From contig NZ_FZOG01000007.1 in NCBI RefSeq assembly GCF_900188155.1, forward strand, positions 167,742-231,741: a stretch of 64,000 nucleotides of DNA, written 5' to 3'. A program made the translations under genes and the position numbers. Positions 44,872 through 54,547 of the stretch are shown piece by piece. Position 1 is the stretch's first letter, and each line of letters begins with the position of its first letter. Origin of the DNA: Pseudomonas segetis (GTDB lineage: Bacteria; Pseudomonadota; Gammaproteobacteria; Pseudomonadales; Pseudomonadaceae). The notes below the pieces were generated by a model, which worked only from the letters and a program-made list of their open reading frames with translations, was not told the origin of the DNA and made no database searches.

Positions 44872-47800
44872 CTAGGCGTCCACCATCGCCAGCGCCTCTT
44901 CGACATCCACAGTCACCAAACGCGAACAACCCGGCTCATGCATGGTCACCCCCATCAATTGATCCGCCATTTCCATGGCGATCTTGTTGTGGGTGATGTA
45001 AATAAACTGCACTTTCTCAGACATCTCCTTGACCAGGCGCGCATAACGGCCAACGTTAGCATCGTCCAGAGGTGCGTCGACCTCATCGAGCATGCAAAAC
45101 GGCGCCGGATTAAGCTGAAAGATTGCAAAAACCAGCGCTAGCGCGGTCAAGGCCTTCTCTCCACCGGAGAGCAAATGGATAGTGCTGTTCTTCTTGCCAG
45201 GTGGCCTCGCCATAATTGTTACACCAGTATCGAGTAAATCTTCGCCTGTGAGTTCCAAATAAGCTGTGCCACCACCAAAAACCTTCGGAAATAACGCCTG
45301 CAACCCCGCATTTATTTGATCGAATGTTTCCTTGAAGCGATTACGTGTTTCGCGGTCAATCTTGCGAATGACATTCTCCAGCGTATCCAGGGCCTCGACC
45401 AAATCCGCATCCTGGGCATCCAGATAGCGCTTGCGCTCCGATTGTTGCTGGTACTCATCGATTGCCGCGAGGTTGATCGGCCCCAGGCGCTGGATGCGCG
45501 CCGCCATGCGTTCGAGCTCTTCTTCCCAGGACTTCTCACTGGACTCACTCGGCAGCGTTGCCAGAACACCATGCAAATCGTAATTGTCTTCCAGCAACTG
45601 ATCCTGCAACGCTTTACGCCGCACCGTCAGCGATTGCCATTCCATGCGCTGCTGCTCGAGTTGACCGCGCAATAATTGCGACTGCTGCTCAGCCTGGGTA
45701 CGGCGTTTCTCGGCGTCACGCAATTGTCGATCCGCATCCTCAAGAGTCAAGCGCGCCAGCTTTAACTCATCCTCGACACCCATGCGGCGATCGAGCAATT
45801 CTTCGAGCTTGATACGCAACTCTTCGAGCGGTGCGGCACCTTCCTCGAGATTAAGATTCAACTGCTCGCGACGCTCATGCAGGCGCTCGGACTGCAGGCG
45901 CAAGCGCTCAAGGGCCTGACGGGTTGAGTCGTACTGCGCACGCAGTGAGCCCAGGCGCACGGCTAGCTGGTGAGCATGATCCTTGTGCTGGCGCGCATCA
46001 TGACGAACCCGATCAAGCTGCTCACGCAACTGGTCACGACTGGCGAGCAGCGTCTCGCGCTGATCGTTGTCTTGGGCCATGGCATCCAGCGCGTCCTGCA
46101 GCTGCAGCCGCGACTCACCGAGTTGCTCCTGCTCAAGCTCACGCTGGCCAGACAGTTCGCTCAGTTCAGTGTCGAGACGCTGTCGACGCAGCAACAACTG
46201 CTCGGCCTTGGCGGCACTGGCCGACAACTGTGCCTTGAGCTCCCCCAGGTGTCGCGATTGCTCCTGCACTTGACGACGCAATTGCTCGCGCTGCTCCTCA
46301 TGCTCGCGCTGTTGTTCACGAAGGCCGAGCAAGCGCTCCCCGAGCAACTCCAGTGCCGCCTCACGCTCCGTGCACTCGAACCCAAGCTGCTCCAGTTCCT
46401 GCCCGCGTGCCAGCACACCACTTTCAGCCTCGCTGGCGCGCCGCACCCGCAGGAAATGCTTGCCAACCCAGTAGCCGTCACGACTTATCAGGCTTTCGCC
46501 TTCACCCAGACCACCACGCAGGGCCAAGGCCTGATCAAGTGTTTCAACTGGGCGAACAGCACCCAACCATGGCGATAAGTCGAGAGCAGACTCAACCTTG
46601 TCGAGCAAACTGCCCGCCACTCTCTGGCCATTTTTAGCCGGGCTAAGCAGGCGTAGATCACCTTGCTCGAAATCTGAAAAGTCCAGTTGGTTTAAAGCCT
46701 CAGGCTCATCCAGCAACACCGCTTGAAGATCAGCGCCGAGAACCGTCTCGACTGCCAACTCCCAACCGTTTTCAACCCGAAGCCCTTCGGCCAACCGAGG
46801 CCGATCAAGCAACTGTTGCCGATCCAACCATTGGGCGGCCCCCTGCCCCGGCTCCAGCGCCGCTTGTTGCAGCGCCTCCAGCGAAGCCAGCCGCCCCTGC
46901 AAGCGCTGCAGCTCACCTTGGGCCTGTTGCTGGGCCTGCCCAGCTTGCTCCAGCTCTCCACGCAGCAGTTGCAAGCGGTCAGCGTGCTCTGCCTCGGCGA
47001 CTTGCAGCTCCTCGATGCTTAATTCGCTAACCGCAACCTGCTCGCCGAGCGCCTGTATCGCCGCATCCTCCGGATCGGCGGCAAGCTGCTGCAGCTCCTC
47101 ACTGAGTCGCCGCTGGCGCTCGACCAGGCGTTCAAGACTCTGCTCCAACTGCCCAATACGCGACTGCTGTACCTCAGCCTGGCGGCGCGGCTCAGCCGAG
47201 CGCTGATTGAAAACGTCCCACTGCTCCTGCCAGCCATGCATTGCAGCCTCAGCCAACTCAAGCGCCGCGGCTGATTCTTCGGCCGCGGCGGCAATCAGTG
47301 CCTGCTCGGGCTCCAGTTGGGCCAACTCCTCGCCGAGGGTCGCAGCCAAGGTGCTGTCATGACCCAAGTGGGACTCGGTTTCCTGACGCGAGCGCTCGGC
47401 CTCGTTGAGGTCTTCCTGCAACTGACGCACCCGCTGCTGGCCATGCTGGATACTTTGCTCGACCCGGGCAATATCGCCACCCACCGAATAAAAGCGCCCC
47501 TGCACCAGGTTGAACTGTTCAGACAATTCATGGTGACCGTCGCGAAAGCGCTCGATACTGGCATCGGCATTACGCTGCTCGGCAACCAACGCTTCAAAAC
47601 CCACTTCCTGATCACGAATGATCGACTCACGCTGGCCCACTTGCTCGTTCAGGGCCTGCCAGCGCAGGGCTGTGAGTTGTGCTTTGAGTTGGCGCTCTTC
47701 TGCCTTGTATTCCTGATACTTCTCAGCAGCCTGGGCCTGGCGATGCAAGCGTTCGAGCTGGCGCTCCAGCTCTTCGCGCAGGTCAGTCAGGCGCGCAAGG

Positions 47801-48369
47801 TTTTCATGGGTGCGTCGAATCCGGTTCTCGGTCTCGCGGCGGCGTTCCTTGTACTTTGAAATCCCCGCGGCCTCTTCGATGAAGTTGCGCAAGTCTTCGG
47901 GCTTGGCCTCGATCAGCTTGGAGATCATGCCTTGCTCGATAATCGAGTAGCTGCGCGGCCCCAAGCCAGTTCCCAGAAAGATGTCGGTGATGTCACGACG
48001 ACGGCACTTGGTGCCGTTGAGAAAGTAGGTATTTTGGCTATCGCGGGTCACCCGGCGGCGAATCGAGATCTCGGCATAACCCGCGTACTCACCCACCAGC
48101 GTTGAGTCGCTGTTATCGAAAATCAGCTCGATCGAGGCCTGGGTCACGGGTTTACGTGTGTTCGAGCCATTGAAGATGACATCGGTCATCGACTCGCCGC
48201 GGAGATTCTTCGCCGAACTTTCACCCATTACCCAACGAACAGCGTCGATTATGTTTGATTTACCACAACCATTGGGCCCAACGACCGCTGCCATGTTGCT
48301 GGGAAACGACACGGTGGTTGGGTCAACAAAGGACTTGAAACCTGCGAGTTTGATCGACTTCAGACGCAT
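44872..48369 (-). CDS. smc: Chromosome segregation ATPase SMC
   Basis: 1165 residues, the usual length. Walker A GPNGCGKSN is near residue 32, two coiled-coil arms (about 170-500 and 660-1000) flank the hinge (about 505-655, GAAQWLDRQQLLDRPRLAEG), and the C-terminal head carries LLSGGEKALTALALVFAIF and Walker B CMLDEVDAPLDDANV. Dimeric condensin ATPase. The gntR gene precedes it by 12 bases. Confidence 0.98.
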   Translation of the reverse strand: MRLKSIKLAGFKSFVDPTTVSFPSNMAAVVGPNGCGKSNIIDAVRWVMGESSAKNLRGESMTDVIFNGSNTRKPVTQASIELIFDNSDSTLVGEYAGYAEISIRRRVTRDSQNTYFLNGTKCRRRDITDIFLGTGLGPRSYSIIEQGMISKLIEAKPEDLRNFIEEAAGISKYKERRRETENRIRRTHENLARLTDLREELERQLERLHRQAQAAEKYQEYKAEERQLKAQLTALRWQALNEQVGQRESIIRDQEVGFEALVAEQRNADASIERFRDGHHELSEQFNLVQGRFYSVGGDIARVEQSIQHGQQRVRQLQEDLNEAERSRQETESHLGHDSTLAATLGEELAQLEPEQALIAAAAEESAAALELAEAAMHGWQEQWDVFNQRSAEPRRQAEVQQSRIGQLEQSLERLVERQRRLSEELQQLAADPEDAAIQALGEQVAVSELSIEELQVAEAEHADRLQLLRGELEQAGQAQQQAQGELQRLQGRLASLEALQQAALEPGQGAAQWLDRQQLLDRPRLAEGLRVENGWELAVETVLGADLQAVLLDEPEALNQLDFSDFEQGDLRLLSPAKNGQRVAGSLLDKVESALDLSPWLGAVRPVETLDQALALRGGLGEGESLISRDGYWVGKHFLRVRRASEAESGVLARGQELEQLGFECTEREAALELLGERLLGLREQQREHEEQREQLRRQVQEQSRHLGELKAQLSASAAKAEQLLLRRQRLDTELSELSGQRELEQEQLGESRLQLQDALDAMAQDNDQRETLLASRDQLREQLDRVRHDARQHKDHAHQLAVRLGSLRAQYDSTRQALERLRLQSERLHERREQLNLNLEEGAAPLEELRIKLEELLDRRMGVEDELKLARLTLEDADRQLRDAEKRRTQAEQQSQLLRGQLEQQRMEWQSLTVRRKALQDQLLEDNYDLHGVLATLPSESSEKSWEEELERMAARIQRLGPINLAAIDEYQQQSERKRYLDAQDADLVEALDTLENVIRKIDRETRNRFKETFDQINAGLQALFPKVFGGGTAYLELTGEDLLDTGVTIMARPPGKKNSTIHLLSGGEKALTALALVFAIFQLNPAPFCMLDEVDAPLDDANVGRYARLVKEMSEKVQFIYITHNKIAMEMADQLMGVTMHEPGCSRLVTVDVEEALAMVDA

Positions 48370-48381
48370 GCAAAGCGTTCC

Positions 48382-49041
48382 TTAGCGTTCAGCTAATGCT
48401 GCCAGCACCAGTTTAGAATTATGTGCGCAGTAGCCTTTAAGCACTTCGCGTGCCTGATTCTCATCGCGCTCGATGATCGCTTGCAACAAGCGAGTGAAGC
48501 TATTGATGAACTGCCCCATTTCACTGCGCCGCCGCTCGAATGCCAGATAATAGGTGCGGCTGATCGCCGGCAGCAGGTTTTCTACGCTTTGTTGCAAATA
48601 AGGGTTGTTTGAAAATCCATAGGCGGCACGCATGATATCGAAGCTGTTATCGACAAAGGCATTGATATCGCCCTGCTGGAAGTTGCTGGAAAGGCGTTTT
48701 TGGATATCAACGAACGGCTCCAGCTCAGACTGTTCGCGCCAGCCACGCGCAACCGTACAGGCCAGCAAGCCGTAGAGCTCAACCACTAGCGCGTACAGGC
48801 TCTTGACATTGTGCGCGGTCAACTCGCTAACCTGTGCGCCGCGCCGGGGCTGGATAATAATCAAGTGCCGGCGCTCAAGTATCAGCAAGGCCTCGCGCAC
48901 AGAACCCCGACTGACATTCAGCAACTGGGTAACTTTCTGCTCTTGAATGCGTTCACCCGCCCGCAACTCACCGCGAATGATACGTTCTGACAAATGCTGC
49001 GCAATCTGCTCGGCGAGGCTATCCGGGGCCTTGAAGGTCAT
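48382..49041 (-). CDS. GntR-family regulator (FCD subfamily), candidate regulator of purine catabolism
   Basis: 219 residues with AAGGA five bases before the ATG. A GntR winged helix (about 8-75, ERIQEQKVTQLLNVSRGSVREALLILE) and an FCD ligand-binding domain (about 85-205, with acidic/His metal-binding pattern). It is divergent from xdhA and convergent-free; in P. aeruginosa the same pair adjoins xdhA. Two TGAC-N6-GTCA palindromes on the xdhA promoter are the likely operator. Inducer (a purine metabolite) is inferred. Confidence 0.88.
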   Translation of the reverse strand: MTFKAPDSLAEQIAQHLSERIIRGELRAGERIQEQKVTQLLNVSRGSVREALLILERRHLIIIQPRRGAQVSELTAHNVKSLYALVVELYGLLACTVARGWREQSELEPFVDIQKRLSSNFQQGDINAFVDNSFDIMRAAYGFSNNPYLQQSVENLLPAISRTYYLAFERRRSEMGQFINSFTRLLQAIIERDENQAREVLKGYCAHNSKLVLAALAER

Positions 49042-49437
49042 GCTGTTCCTTAAAACCTGAGGGTGCTTTGCAAGAAATTATCGACAGGCGCAATAAGCGC
49101 CAACATGCAAGGTTACGGACGAACATCCGGGTCAAGCTCGAACTTGGCCGCAGTCGCTGCAAGTCGCTAGGTGATAGGCGCTGAGATTGTTCCACAGATC
49201 TTCAAAGTGTAACACAGGGCCCTGGCTTGCAAAGCTGTCACGGCCAACGCACCAGATCATGGCACCTAGGCCACAACTACATACCGAATTCGCGCAATGG
49301 GGAGCCCGGTTTTCGCCGGCTCGGCTCATCTGTCCGGGTATCCGATGCAGTACGACCGCCTGGCATGAAAAAAGCAGCGAGCATCAGACATTCATTGGCA
49401 ACCGACTTACTCATAACTATCGGGCATGAAAACCACC
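49042..49437. other. Region between gntR and xdhA, distal part
   Basis: About 400 bases with no supported gene. It contains gntR promoter sequence; in P. aeruginosa an alkB-like gene lies in this interval by my recollection, and none is visible here. Confidence 0.4.
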
Positions 49438-49488
49438 TGACTCGCACGTCAAATATTAGTTGACCCAAAAGTCAGAAATCACTAGATT
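49438..49488 (+). promoter_or_regulatory. Candidate xdhA promoter with two TGAC-N6-GTCA palindromes
   Basis: A promoter TTGACC (49460-49465), 17 bases, TAGATT (49483-49488). TGAC-TCGCAC-GTCA lies at 49438-49451, just upstream of the -35, and TGAC-CCAAAA-GTCA at 49461-49474 covers the -35 itself. Two copies of one palindrome, 23 bases apart, suggest dimer binding by the neighbouring GntR regulator. Confidence 0.65.
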
Positions 49489-49582
49489 TAGTTCAAACGG
49501 ATTGCTTGAACCCTGGCTGGCTCCTTCTCGGATCAGCTTCAGGCCAGCAAATCGACAACAATAAAATGCCTGGAGGTCTTCC

Positions 49583-51034
49583 TTGATCCAGTTTTTACTT
49601 AACCGGGAGCTGCGCACAGAGCAGCAACTCGACCCCAACGTCACAGTGCTCAATTACTTGCGTGAGCACCTTGGCAAACCCGGTACCAAAGAAGGCTGCG
49701 CCTCTGGTGACTGCGGTGCATGCACCGTGGTGGTTGGCGAGCTTGATACAAGTGAAGGCCGCGAGCGCATTCGCTATCGCACACTCAACTCATGCCTGAC
49801 CTTTGTTTCTTCGCTGCATGGCAAGCAACTGATCAGCGTTGAAGACCTCAAGCACCAGGGCCAACTGCACAGCGTGCAACAGGCCATGGTTGACTGCCAC
49901 GGCTCGCAATGCGGCTTTTGCACTCCCGGCTTTGTCATGTCGCTGTTTGCCTTGCAAAAGAACAGCAACGGCTACAACAAGGCTGAAACCCTCGAAGCAC
50001 TTGCAGGCAATCTGTGCCGCTGCACTGGCTACCGTCCGATCATCGATGCTGCCGAGCAAGCCTGCTGCCAGAAACAACCGGACCAGTTCGATAACGCTGA
50101 AGCCCAGACCATTGCCCAGCTCAAGGCCATTGCTCCCCTTGATACAGCCGAACTCAATAGCGGTGACAAACGCTGCCTGCTGCCACTGACTGTTGCGGAC
50201 CTGGCTGATATCTACGCGGCCAACCCGCAAGCACGCCTGCTTGCAGGTGGCACCGACCTGGCGCTTGAAGTCACCCAGTTCCACCGCGAACTGCCCGTGA
50301 TGATTTATGTGGGTCATATCGAATCGATGAAACGCATCGACATCAATGACGAAACCATCGAGATTGGCGCCGCCACGGCGTTGAGCGATTGCTACTCGGC
50401 TCTGGCCAAGGATTACCCCGACTTCGGAGAGTTGTTGCACCGGTTCGCATCCTTGCAAATCCGCAATCAGGGCACCCTTGGCGGCAATATAGGCAATGCC
50501 TCGCCCATTGGTGATGCCCCGCCGCTGCTGATAGCCCTCGGCGCGCAGATCGTGCTACGCAAAGGCAATGAGTCACGCACCTTGCCACTCGAAGATTACT
50601 TCATCGATTACAAGGTTACGGCTCGCCAGGAAGCCGAGTTTATCGAAAAGATCATAGTGCCTCGCGCGCAAGCCAATCGTGCCTTCCGCGCTTACAAGGT
50701 CTCCAAACGCCTGGATGACGATATCTCGGCAGTCTGCGCAGCATTCAATATCGAAGTGCTAGACGGCGTGGTGCACAGCGCACGCATCGCCTTTGGCGGA
50801 ATGGCCGCCATCCCCAAGCGTGCCGCAGCCTGTGAAGCGGCCTTGAACGGTGCTGCCTGGTATCCGGGGGTTATCGAGCAAGCCTGCGCGGCTCTGGCCG
50901 AGGACTTCACGCCGCTGAGCGATTTCCGCGCCAGTAAAGAGTATCGCCTGCTTATCGCACAAAACCTGCTGCGTAAGTTCTTCCTTGAAATGCAAGCTCC
51001 AGAAGTTGAGACGCGGGTGACTGCATATGTCTAA
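49583..51034 (+). CDS. xdhA: Xanthine dehydrogenase small subunit (FeS/FAD)
   Basis: 483 residues. Start is TTG at 49583, with GGAGG six bases upstream; no ATG fits the conserved N terminus. First 2Fe-2S cluster: Cys39, Cys44, Cys47 (GCASGDCGAC); second: CGFCTPG and CRCTGY (about 110-150). FAD-binding domain from about 200 (LLAGGTDLALEVTQ), CO_deh_flav_C at the end. It oxidises hypoxanthine/xanthine to urate with XdhB, in the cytoplasm. It overlaps xdhB by 8 bases. Confidence 0.96.
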   Translation: MIQFLLNRELRTEQQLDPNVTVLNYLREHLGKPGTKEGCASGDCGACTVVVGELDTSEGRERIRYRTLNSCLTFVSSLHGKQLISVEDLKHQGQLHSVQQAMVDCHGSQCGFCTPGFVMSLFALQKNSNGYNKAETLEALAGNLCRCTGYRPIIDAAEQACCQKQPDQFDNAEAQTIAQLKAIAPLDTAELNSGDKRCLLPLTVADLADIYAANPQARLLAGGTDLALEVTQFHRELPVMIYVGHIESMKRIDINDETIEIGAATALSDCYSALAKDYPDFGELLHRFASLQIRNQGTLGGNIGNASPIGDAPPLLIALGAQIVLRKGNESRTLPLEDYFIDYKVTARQEAEFIEKIIVPRAQANRAFRAYKVSKRLDDDISAVCAAFNIEVLDGVVHSARIAFGGMAAIPKRAAACEAALNGAAWYPGVIEQACAALAEDFTPLSDFRASKEYRLLIAQNLLRKFFLEMQAPEVETRVTAYV

Positions 51035-53423
51035 TCACATCATTCAAAAAACCCAGGCTGAATTGGCTGAACTGTTCCGCGCCGACCTCACAACTGGCGT
51101 TGGCCGCAGTGTCAAACACGAAAGCGCAGCCAAGCATGTTTCTGGCGAGGCCACCTACGTCGACGACCGCCTGGAATTCCCCAACCAGCTCCATGTCTAC
51201 GCACGCATGAGCGACCGTGCACACGCGCGAATCGTCAAGATCGATACTGCACCCTGCTATGAAATTCCCGGCGTGGCCATAGCCATCACCAGCAAAGATG
51301 TACCCGGGCAGTTGGATATTGGCCCAGTAGTCGCTGGAGACCCCCTGCTCGCCGACGGCAAGGTTGAGTTCGTTGGCCAGGTGGTACTGGCGGTAGCCGC
51401 AAATAGCCTGGACGCTGCACGCAAGGCAGCCATGGCAGCCGTTATTGAGTACGAAGACCTGGAGCCTGTGCTCGATGTAGTCGATGCCTTGCGTAAAAAG
51501 CACTTTGTTCTCGACAGTCACCAGCACAAGATCGGCGACTCTGCTGGCGCTCTGGCTGCGGCCCCACACCGCCTGCAAGGCCGCCTGCACATCGGTGGCC
51601 AGGAGCACTTTTACCTGGAAACCCAGATCTCCTCGGTGATGCCCACCGAAGACGGCGGGATGATTGTGTACACCTCGACGCAGAACGCCACCGAAGTGCA
51701 AAAACTGGTGGCTGAAGTGCTGGGCGTGGCGATGCACAAGATCGTCATCGACATGCGCCGCATGGGCGGTGGTTTTGGGGGCAAGGAAACCCAGGCGGCC
51801 GGGCCCGCATGCTTGTGCGCCGTGGTTGCTCATCTCACCGGGCGGCCAACCAAGATGCGCCTGCCGCGTGTCGAAGACATGCAGATGACCGGCAAGCGCC
51901 ACCCTTTCTATGTCGAGTACGATGTCGGCTACGACGACGACGGCTTGCTCCAAGGTATCGAGCTTGAACTGGCGGGCAACTGTGGCTATTCGCCCGACTT
52001 GTCAGGCTCCATTGTCGACCGGGCGATGTTCCACTCTGACAATGCCTACTTCCTCGGCAACGCGACCATCAACGGCCACCGCTGCAAGACCAACACCGCC
52101 TCGAACACCGCCTACCGCGGCTTTGGCGGCCCGCAAGGCATGGTCGCGATCGAGCAAGTGATGGATCATATTGCCCGCCAGCTTGGCAAAGACCCGCTGG
52201 AGGTGCGCAAGCTCAACTATTACGGCAAAGAAGATCGCAATATCACCCACTACTACCAAAAGGTAGAGCACAACATGCTGGCCGAAATGACCAGCGAGCT
52301 TGAAGCCAGCAGCGACTACAGCAAGCGTCGCGAGGAAATTCGTGCATTCAACGCGCAAAGCCCGGTGTTGAAAAAAGGCCTGGCGCTGACGCCGGTGAAG
52401 TTCGGCATCAGCTTTACTGCCACCTTTCTCAACCAGGCTGGCGCGCTGGTACACATCTACACCGATGGCAGCATCCATCTCAACCATGGCGGCACCGAGA
52501 TGGGCCAAGGGCTCAACACCAAGGTCGCACAGGTCGTGGCTGAGGTTTTCCAGGTCGATATATCACGTATCCAGATTACCGCGACCAATACCGACAAAGT
52601 GCCCAACACCTCGCCGACCGCAGCCTCCAGCGGTGCCGATCTAAACGGCAAAGCCGCACAGAACGCTGCAGAAACCATCAAGCAACGCCTGGTCGACTTC
52701 CTGGTGCGCGAACATAAGGTCAGTGCTGAAGACATCGAGTTCCGCAACGGCCAGGTCCGCGTGCGCGACCAGTTCATTGCCTTTGACCAGGTGATCCAGC
52801 AGGCATACTTTGCTCAGGTTTCGCTGTCGAGCACCGGTTTCTATCGCACACCGAAGATTTTCTACGATCGCGATAAAGCCGCTGGCCGCCCCTTCTATTA
52901 CTTTGCATACGGTGCCGCGTGCTCCGAAGTCATAGTCGACACCCTGACTGGCGAATACAAGATGCTGCGTAGCGACATTCTTCACGATGTCGGCGCCTCG
53001 CTTAACCCGGCAATCGATATTGGCCAGGTTGAAGGCGCATTCGTTCAGGGCATGGGCTGGCTGACCATGGAGGAACTGGTCTGGAACCCGAAAGGCAAGC
53101 TGATGACAAATGGTCCGGCCAGCTACAAGATTCCAGCCATCGCCGACATGCCACTCGATCTGCGGGTCAAGCTGGTCGAAAATCGCAAGAACCCGGAAGA
53201 CACGGTATTCCACTCCAAAGCCGTGGGTGAGCCGCCATTCATGCTGGGCATTGCCGTGTGGTGTGCGATCAAGGATGCCGTCGCCAGCCTGGCTGACTAT
53301 CGCCAGCAGCCCGACATCGACGCACCTGCAACGCCCGAGCGCGTGCTCTGGGGTGTCGAGCAAATGAAGAAATACCAGCAACCGGCCAAGGCGATAGCGC
53401 GTGAGGCTGCAGAGCCTGTCTAA
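51027..53423 (+). CDS. xdhB: Xanthine dehydrogenase large subunit (molybdopterin)
   Basis: 798 residues. Molybdopterin-binding segments are visible: GGGFGGKETQ (about 245), AYRGFGGPQGM (about 355) and the C-terminal AVGEPPFMLG with the catalytic Glu. N-terminal aldehyde oxidase/xanthine dehydrogenase hammerhead domain about 20-130. It hydroxylates the purine ring using the Mo cofactor, passing electrons to XdhA. A terminator-like hairpin follows its stop. Confidence 0.97.
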   Translation: MSNHIIQKTQAELAELFRADLTTGVGRSVKHESAAKHVSGEATYVDDRLEFPNQLHVYARMSDRAHARIVKIDTAPCYEIPGVAIAITSKDVPGQLDIGPVVAGDPLLADGKVEFVGQVVLAVAANSLDAARKAAMAAVIEYEDLEPVLDVVDALRKKHFVLDSHQHKIGDSAGALAAAPHRLQGRLHIGGQEHFYLETQISSVMPTEDGGMIVYTSTQNATEVQKLVAEVLGVAMHKIVIDMRRMGGGFGGKETQAAGPACLCAVVAHLTGRPTKMRLPRVEDMQMTGKRHPFYVEYDVGYDDDGLLQGIELELAGNCGYSPDLSGSIVDRAMFHSDNAYFLGNATINGHRCKTNTASNTAYRGFGGPQGMVAIEQVMDHIARQLGKDPLEVRKLNYYGKEDRNITHYYQKVEHNMLAEMTSELEASSDYSKRREEIRAFNAQSPVLKKGLALTPVKFGISFTATFLNQAGALVHIYTDGSIHLNHGGTEMGQGLNTKVAQVVAEVFQVDISRIQITATNTDKVPNTSPTAASSGADLNGKAAQNAAETIKQRLVDFLVREHKVSAEDIEFRNGQVRVRDQFIAFDQVIQQAYFAQVSLSSTGFYRTPKIFYDRDKAAGRPFYYFAYGAACSEVIVDTLTGEYKMLRSDILHDVGASLNPAIDIGQVEGAFVQGMGWLTMEELVWNPKGKLMTNGPASYKIPAIADMPLDLRVKLVENRKNPEDTVFHSKAVGEPPFMLGIAVWCAIKDAVASLADYRQQPDIDAPATPERVLWGVEQMKKYQQPAKAIAREAAEPV

Positions 53424-53434
53424 TCGGGTGCAAT

Positions 53435-53466
53435 GAGCGGCGTGATGCTACGCCGCTCTGTTTTCT
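53435..53466 (+). terminator. Intrinsic terminator/attenuator after xdhB
   Basis: GAGCGGCGT/ACGCCGCTC, a perfect 9-bp stem with a 6-base loop, followed by TGTTTTCTC. It lies 12 bases past the xdhB stop and 16 bases before the ATG of the small ORF, so it should lower transcription of xdhC relative to xdhAB. Confidence 0.75.
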
Positions 53467-53481
53467 CAATGGTGTACAACA

Positions 53482-53652
53482 ATGACAAATACCACCGAAA
53501 ATTTAACCGAAACAGCCAAAGCCCCTGGCCATCAGGTGTCGCCGCTGTTTGTGCTGGCGCCATCAAGCACTGTTGTTGAGCAACCTAAAGTTGCTAACTG
53601 GTGCCTGTCACGCCCTGCCAAACCCTTACACAGCTGGAGGCTGAGAAAATGA
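53482..53652 (+). CDS. Small ORF of 56 codons directly before xdhC
   Basis: MTNTTENLTETAKAPGHQVSP opens a 56-residue reading frame that ends in a TGA overlapping the xdhC ATG (ATGA). It has no recognised family and a weak ribosome site, with GTAC AACA before the ATG. It could be a coupled leader peptide or a chance ORF. Included because the ATGA overlap is the kind seen in translational coupling. Confidence 0.35.
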   Translation: MTNTTENLTETAKAPGHQVSPLFVLAPSSTVVEQPKVANWCLSRPAKPLHSWRLRK

Positions 53653-54488
53653 GCTGGATCAGCACCCTCGCCGAGCTTCAAGAGCAAGGCCTGCCTTGCG
53701 TACTGGTCACCATCATCGACGAACGCGGTTCAACCCCGCGTAATTCCGGCTCGAAAATGGTGGTCACCGCCGAGCGGATTTACCAAACCATCGGTGGTGG
53801 TCATCTTGAATACAAGGCGATGGAAATGGCCCGCCAAATGCTCGCCAGTGGCTCCCAAAGCACGCGCCTGGAACGCTTCAACCTGGGCGCCAGCCTTGGC
53901 CAGTGCTGTGGCGGCGCAACAGTATTGCTGTTCGAGCCAATGGGCCAGCCGCAGGCGCAAATCGCCGTATTCGGCGCCGGCCATGTCGGCCGCGCCCTGG
54001 TGCCGCTGCTTGCCGGCTTGCCATGCAAAGTGCGCTGGATTGACTCACGTGAAGCCGAGTTTCCAGAGCAGATCCCAAGCGGTGCCGAGAAAGTGGTCAA
54101 TGATGAAGTGGTCGATGAAGTCGATAACATGCCCGCCGGGAGCTACTTCATCGTCATGACCCACAACCATCAGCTCGACCTTGAGCTAAGCGCCGCAATC
54201 CTCAAGCGCGATGATTTTGCCTACTACGGCTTGATCGGCTCGAAAACCAAGCGTGCCAAGTTTGAACACCGCTTGCGTGACCGTGGCTTCAATCCCGAAG
54301 TGGTTCAGCGCATGCGCTGCCCTATGGGCCTGGGCGAAGTCAAAGGCAAGTTACCCGTCGAAATTGCAGTGTCGATTGCGGGCGAAATCATCGCCACCTA
54401 CAACGCCCATTTTGGCGAGCAAAAGCACAGTAAATCCGCCGGCCCCATCGCTCAACTATTACCGGCTTCACGCCGCAACCACGCTTAA
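53649..54488 (+). CDS. xdhC: Xanthine dehydrogenase accessory factor XdhC (molybdenum cofactor insertion)
   Basis: 279 residues from MSWISTLAELQEQG, with GGAGG eight bases upstream; a 16-residue upstream reading at 53601 overlaps the small ORF. N-terminal XdhC/CoxI domain (about 10-75), then a Rossmann fold with FGAGHVGRALVPLLAG (about 118-135) and the C-terminal SKTKRAKFEHRL/GLGEVKGKLPVEIAVSIAGEI segment. It sulfurates and inserts Moco into XdhAB. Downstream of an attenuator-like hairpin. Confidence 0.95.
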   Translation: MSWISTLAELQEQGLPCVLVTIIDERGSTPRNSGSKMVVTAERIYQTIGGGHLEYKAMEMARQMLASGSQSTRLERFNLGASLGQCCGGATVLLFEPMGQPQAQIAVFGAGHVGRALVPLLAGLPCKVRWIDSREAEFPEQIPSGAEKVVNDEVVDEVDNMPAGSYFIVMTHNHQLDLELSAAILKRDDFAYYGLIGSKTKRAKFEHRLRDRGFNPEVVQRMRCPMGLGEVKGKLPVEIAVSIAGEIIATYNAHFGEQKHSKSAGPIAQLLPASRRNHA

Positions 54489-54496
54489 TTCCAGTG

Positions 54497-54523
54497 CCGT
54501 CCGCCAAGGATAATGGCGGACGG
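54497..54523. repeat. Perfect hairpin between xdhC and guaD
   Basis: CCGTCCGCCA/TGGCGGACGG, a 10-bp stem with a 7-base loop and no T-tract. It starts nine bases after the xdhC stop and ends 24 bases before guaD. Possibly an mRNA-stability or processing element. Confidence 0.65.
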
Positions 54524-54547
54524 TGACTACAGACTGCCGAGAACATT

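Noticed and set aside
49187..49463. Short ORFs between gntR and xdhA as a possible alkB-like gene
   Set aside because: Translations lack the AlkB iron-binding HxD...H motif and overlap the promoter region.
50952..51953. 333-codon minus-strand ORF over xdhA/xdhB
   Set aside because: Antisense shadow of xdhB with no ribosome site.
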